From Elusimicrobiota bacterium (GTDB lineage Bacteria; Elusimicrobiota; Elusimicrobia; UBA1565; UBA9628), in the NCBI GenBank assembly GCA_023700845.1, contig JAMPYD010000068.1, positions 1 to 8,095 of the forward strand: a stretch of 8,095 nucleotides of DNA. The letters are read 5' to 3'. This document shows, piece by piece, positions 7,401-8,095 of this stretch. A program made the translations under genes and the position numbers. The notes below the pieces were generated by a model that had not been told where the DNA came from, ran no database searches, and saw nothing but the letters and a program-made list of their open reading frames with translations. Every line of letters starts with the position of its first letter. Within the stretch, counting starts at the first letter, position 1.

Positions 7401-8042
7401 GGCCACCCGCTGATGTCGGTGAAGGCCCAGCTCAAGGCCACCGCGACCCACGAGGTCAGCCAGCTCACGCCCGCGATCACCGCGCCCGTGCGCCTGGCGG
7501 GCATGATCAGCAAGATGCGCAAGATGATCTCGAAGAAAACCGGCGAGCCCTGGGTGATCATCACGCTCGAGGACCTGTCGGGCGAGATCACCTTGCTGTG
7601 CTTCCCCAAGACCTACGCCGGCGGCGTCAACGCTCTGGCCAAAATCGGCGCCTTCGTGGCGGCGACCGGGCGCCTGTCCTTCAAGAGCGAGGACGCCGGC
7701 GCGGGCACGCCCGAGGTCATCGTCGACGACATGACCCCGCTCGACTCGTCGGCGACCAAGTTCGCCAAGCGCCTGCGCCTGAAGTGCGACGCGACCGTCG
7801 GCACCGAGAAGCTCGAGGCCCTGCGCGACGTCCTCGAGCGCTTCGAGGGCCCCTGCCCGGTCGCCCTCGAGCAGGAAACCCCGGAAGGCCTCGCCTTCCT
7901 CGACCTGCCGCAGCGCGTCAACCTCAACCAGGCCCTGTTCGAGGCCGTCGAGGCCATCCTCGGCCCCCGCTGCTGGAACATCGACGCCTCCGGCGCCCCC
8001 GCCGTCATCGCCCCCCGCAAATGGGGCGGCAAGCCCTCCTGA
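4491..8042 (+). CDS. dnaE: DNA polymerase III subunit alpha, DnaE1 type (1183 aa)
   Basis: Catalytic subunit of the chromosomal replicase, extending DNA at the fork while bound to the sliding clamp. Domains in order are: PHP domain (about 5-290) with a full metal-ligand set (His10, His12, Asp19, His51, Glu76, His96, Cys146, Asp214, His216); family C polymerase core with GPGRGSGAG (365-373), catalytic Asp407 and Asp409 in MPDLDIDF, and the third Asp559 in LKVDFLGLRTL; fingers with FQEQVMEI (681-688) and GGYGFNKSHSVAYG (747-760); tandem HhH region (about 833-890); a clamp-binding-like motif QGLLF (927-931); and an OB fold (about 998-1060) with a C-terminal domain to 1183. Length and order match DnaE1, and no intein or frameshift is seen. 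In-frame ATGs at 4467 and 4470 would add 8 or 7 residues, but they overlap an extended -10 element (4463-4471), and homologues begin close to FVHLHNHSEYS, so 4491 is preferred. No SD is visible before any of the candidates. The gene diverges from the Nudix operon. Confidence 0.97.
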   Translation: MSKPEFVHLHNHSEYSLMDGVIRLSDKDGKPSQALKDLANSGAKGFAVTDHGNMYGAVEFYSNAKAVGLKAIIGCEMYISKGTRFDRGHSQKENCHLTVLAKNFEGYQNLMELCSIAFTEGYYYDPRIDKELLAKHSKGLVVLSGCLKSELNQSILSGDLTQSEKLVTWFRDNLEQDSYYLEIMDHGIEKQKQVTAALLELNKRTGIPLVATNDCHYWKPDDHEAHDARVCIATGRKMADTERLKFDSHDFYIKSPEEMHKLFGGFAPESLSNTLKIAEMCNLKIPMDQMLLPEFKVPPGYDQDSYLEHLCLEGLKERFPAGYRPEYAERLTYELGVIKRMGFSGYFLIVWDFIKHARSIGVPVGPGRGSGAGAIVAYALRITNADPLEHRLLFERFLNPDRKSMPDLDIDFADTGRDRVIQYVREKYGKECVAQIITFGSLGAKLVIRDVGRVLDMPLMQIDEIAKKIPVGPNVHLHEAMQGPELLELAKDPQVKRLLDLSLKLEGLKRHTGVHAAGTLITKEHVVKYTPLAKGAKSDVVTTQYDGDVCPKLGLLKVDFLGLRTLSIIDDAVKFVKKRRDPKFDIDAVPMDDPKTYEMLRTAKSLAVFQLDSQGIRDLLFRIKPTVFDDIVSLIALFRPGPMQSGMLDMFVERKHGREEVVYDVPLLETILKDTYGCMVFQEQVMEISKKLAGFTPGEADGLRKAMGKKIHEDLEKMRSKFVAGCGVNKIKDKVANKIYDQMVKFGGYGFNKSHSVAYGLVAYQTAYLKANYPIEFMTAVLTSEIGHSSIGAEDKENKLVTYLEEARRMGMKVLPPDVNESRSQFDIQNDCIRFGLLAIKNVGSGAAESIVTAAAEKKFTSLDDFCSRVDLHAINKKAVESLIKAGALDSLRPNEPSPAARARLLLSVDESVGRQQKMKADLDKGQGLLFGTAPAPASKEISDADASIKPLSEHDTLTFEREVLGFYFSGHPLMSVKAQLKATATHEVSQLTPAITAPVRLAGMISKMRKMISKKTGEPWVIITLEDLSGEITLLCFPKTYAGGVNALAKIGAFVAATGRLSFKSEDAGAGTPEVIVDDMTPLDSSATKFAKRLRLKCDATVGTEKLEALRDVLERFEGPCPVALEQETPEGLAFLDLPQRVNLNQALFEAVEAILGPRCWNIDASGAPAVIAPRKWGGKPS

Positions 8043-8068
8043 ACGGAAGGCACTCAACGGAAGGTGCC
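8042..8068. repeat. Short direct repeat with overlapping inverted repeat just after dnaE
   Basis: AACGGAAGG occurs at 8042-8050 and again at 8056-8064. An inverted pair GGCAC (8049-8053) and GTGCC (8064-8068) could form a 5-bp stem with a 10-base loop. No run of T follows, so it is not a typical intrinsic terminator. It may be the edge of an interspersed intergenic repeat that continues past the window. Confidence 0.5.
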
Positions 8069-8073
8069 AGGCC

Positions 8074-8089
8074 TCCCATTATCCCATTA
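8074..8089 (+). repeat. Tandem duplication of an 8-base unit (TCCCATTA x2)
   Basis: TCCCATTA is repeated exactly at 8074-8081 and 8082-8089. It is AT-richer than the surrounding genes and lies in noncoding DNA at the window's right edge. With only two copies visible, it could be the start of a longer repeat array or chance. Confidence 0.5.
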
Positions 8090-8095
8090 CTCTCA

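Noticed and set aside
4491..8042. Intein, split gene or frameshift in dnaE
   Set aside because: The frame is continuous, spacing between catalytic motifs is normal, and total length fits DnaE1.
8049..8068. Hairpin after dnaE as an intrinsic terminator
   Set aside because: The stem is only 5 bp with a 10-base loop and no T-run follows.

Overview
This is a GC-rich bacterial window (about two-thirds G+C by eye, with strong G/C preference at third codon positions). It is densely packed with ordinary chromosomal genes: the 3' end of an unidentified gene, a predicted secreted protein of unknown function, a two-gene leftward operon (an NTE-like patatin phospholipase and a NudF-type Nudix hydrolase), and a full-length replicative DNA polymerase III alpha subunit (dnaE). 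The lineage cannot be fixed from sequence alone. The exported protein, the DnaE1-type polymerase and the GC-rich, overlap-rich layout would suit an uncultured Gram-negative lineage (for example GC-rich Elusimicrobiota or a deltaproteobacterial-type group), but this is a weak inference.

Layout. Positions 1-216 hold the C-terminal end of a rightward gene whose TGA overlaps the ATG of the next gene (213-1802), a cysteine-free, helical, probably exported protein. That gene meets the leftward patatin gene (1799-3832) tail to tail, and the stop codons of both lie in one CTAG. The patatin gene begins with TTG inside the TGA of the upstream Nudix gene (3829-4401), so the two form a translationally coupled operon. 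A short divergent control region (about 4402-4490) carries an extended -10 element facing each way with a 12-bp perfect palindrome between them. From it dnaE (4491-8042) runs rightward. The last 53 bases after dnaE hold small direct, tandem and inverted repeats typical of intergenic DNA.

How the genes relate. Nudix plus patatin is a plausible cotranscribed pair (nucleotide-diphosphate hydrolysis and lysophospholipid hydrolysis), but no shared pathway is established. dnaE is a housekeeping replication gene that only shares the divergent control region. I see no mobile element, CRISPR array, RNA gene or defence island. The most interesting points are: the NTE-like architecture of the patatin protein, with a ParA-like middle region that has lost its P-loop and a Leu in place of the oxyanion-hole Arg/Lys; a DnaE that keeps all nine PHP metal ligands and so may proofread itself; and the paired, SD-less divergent promoters. 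I found no convincing wholly new system.
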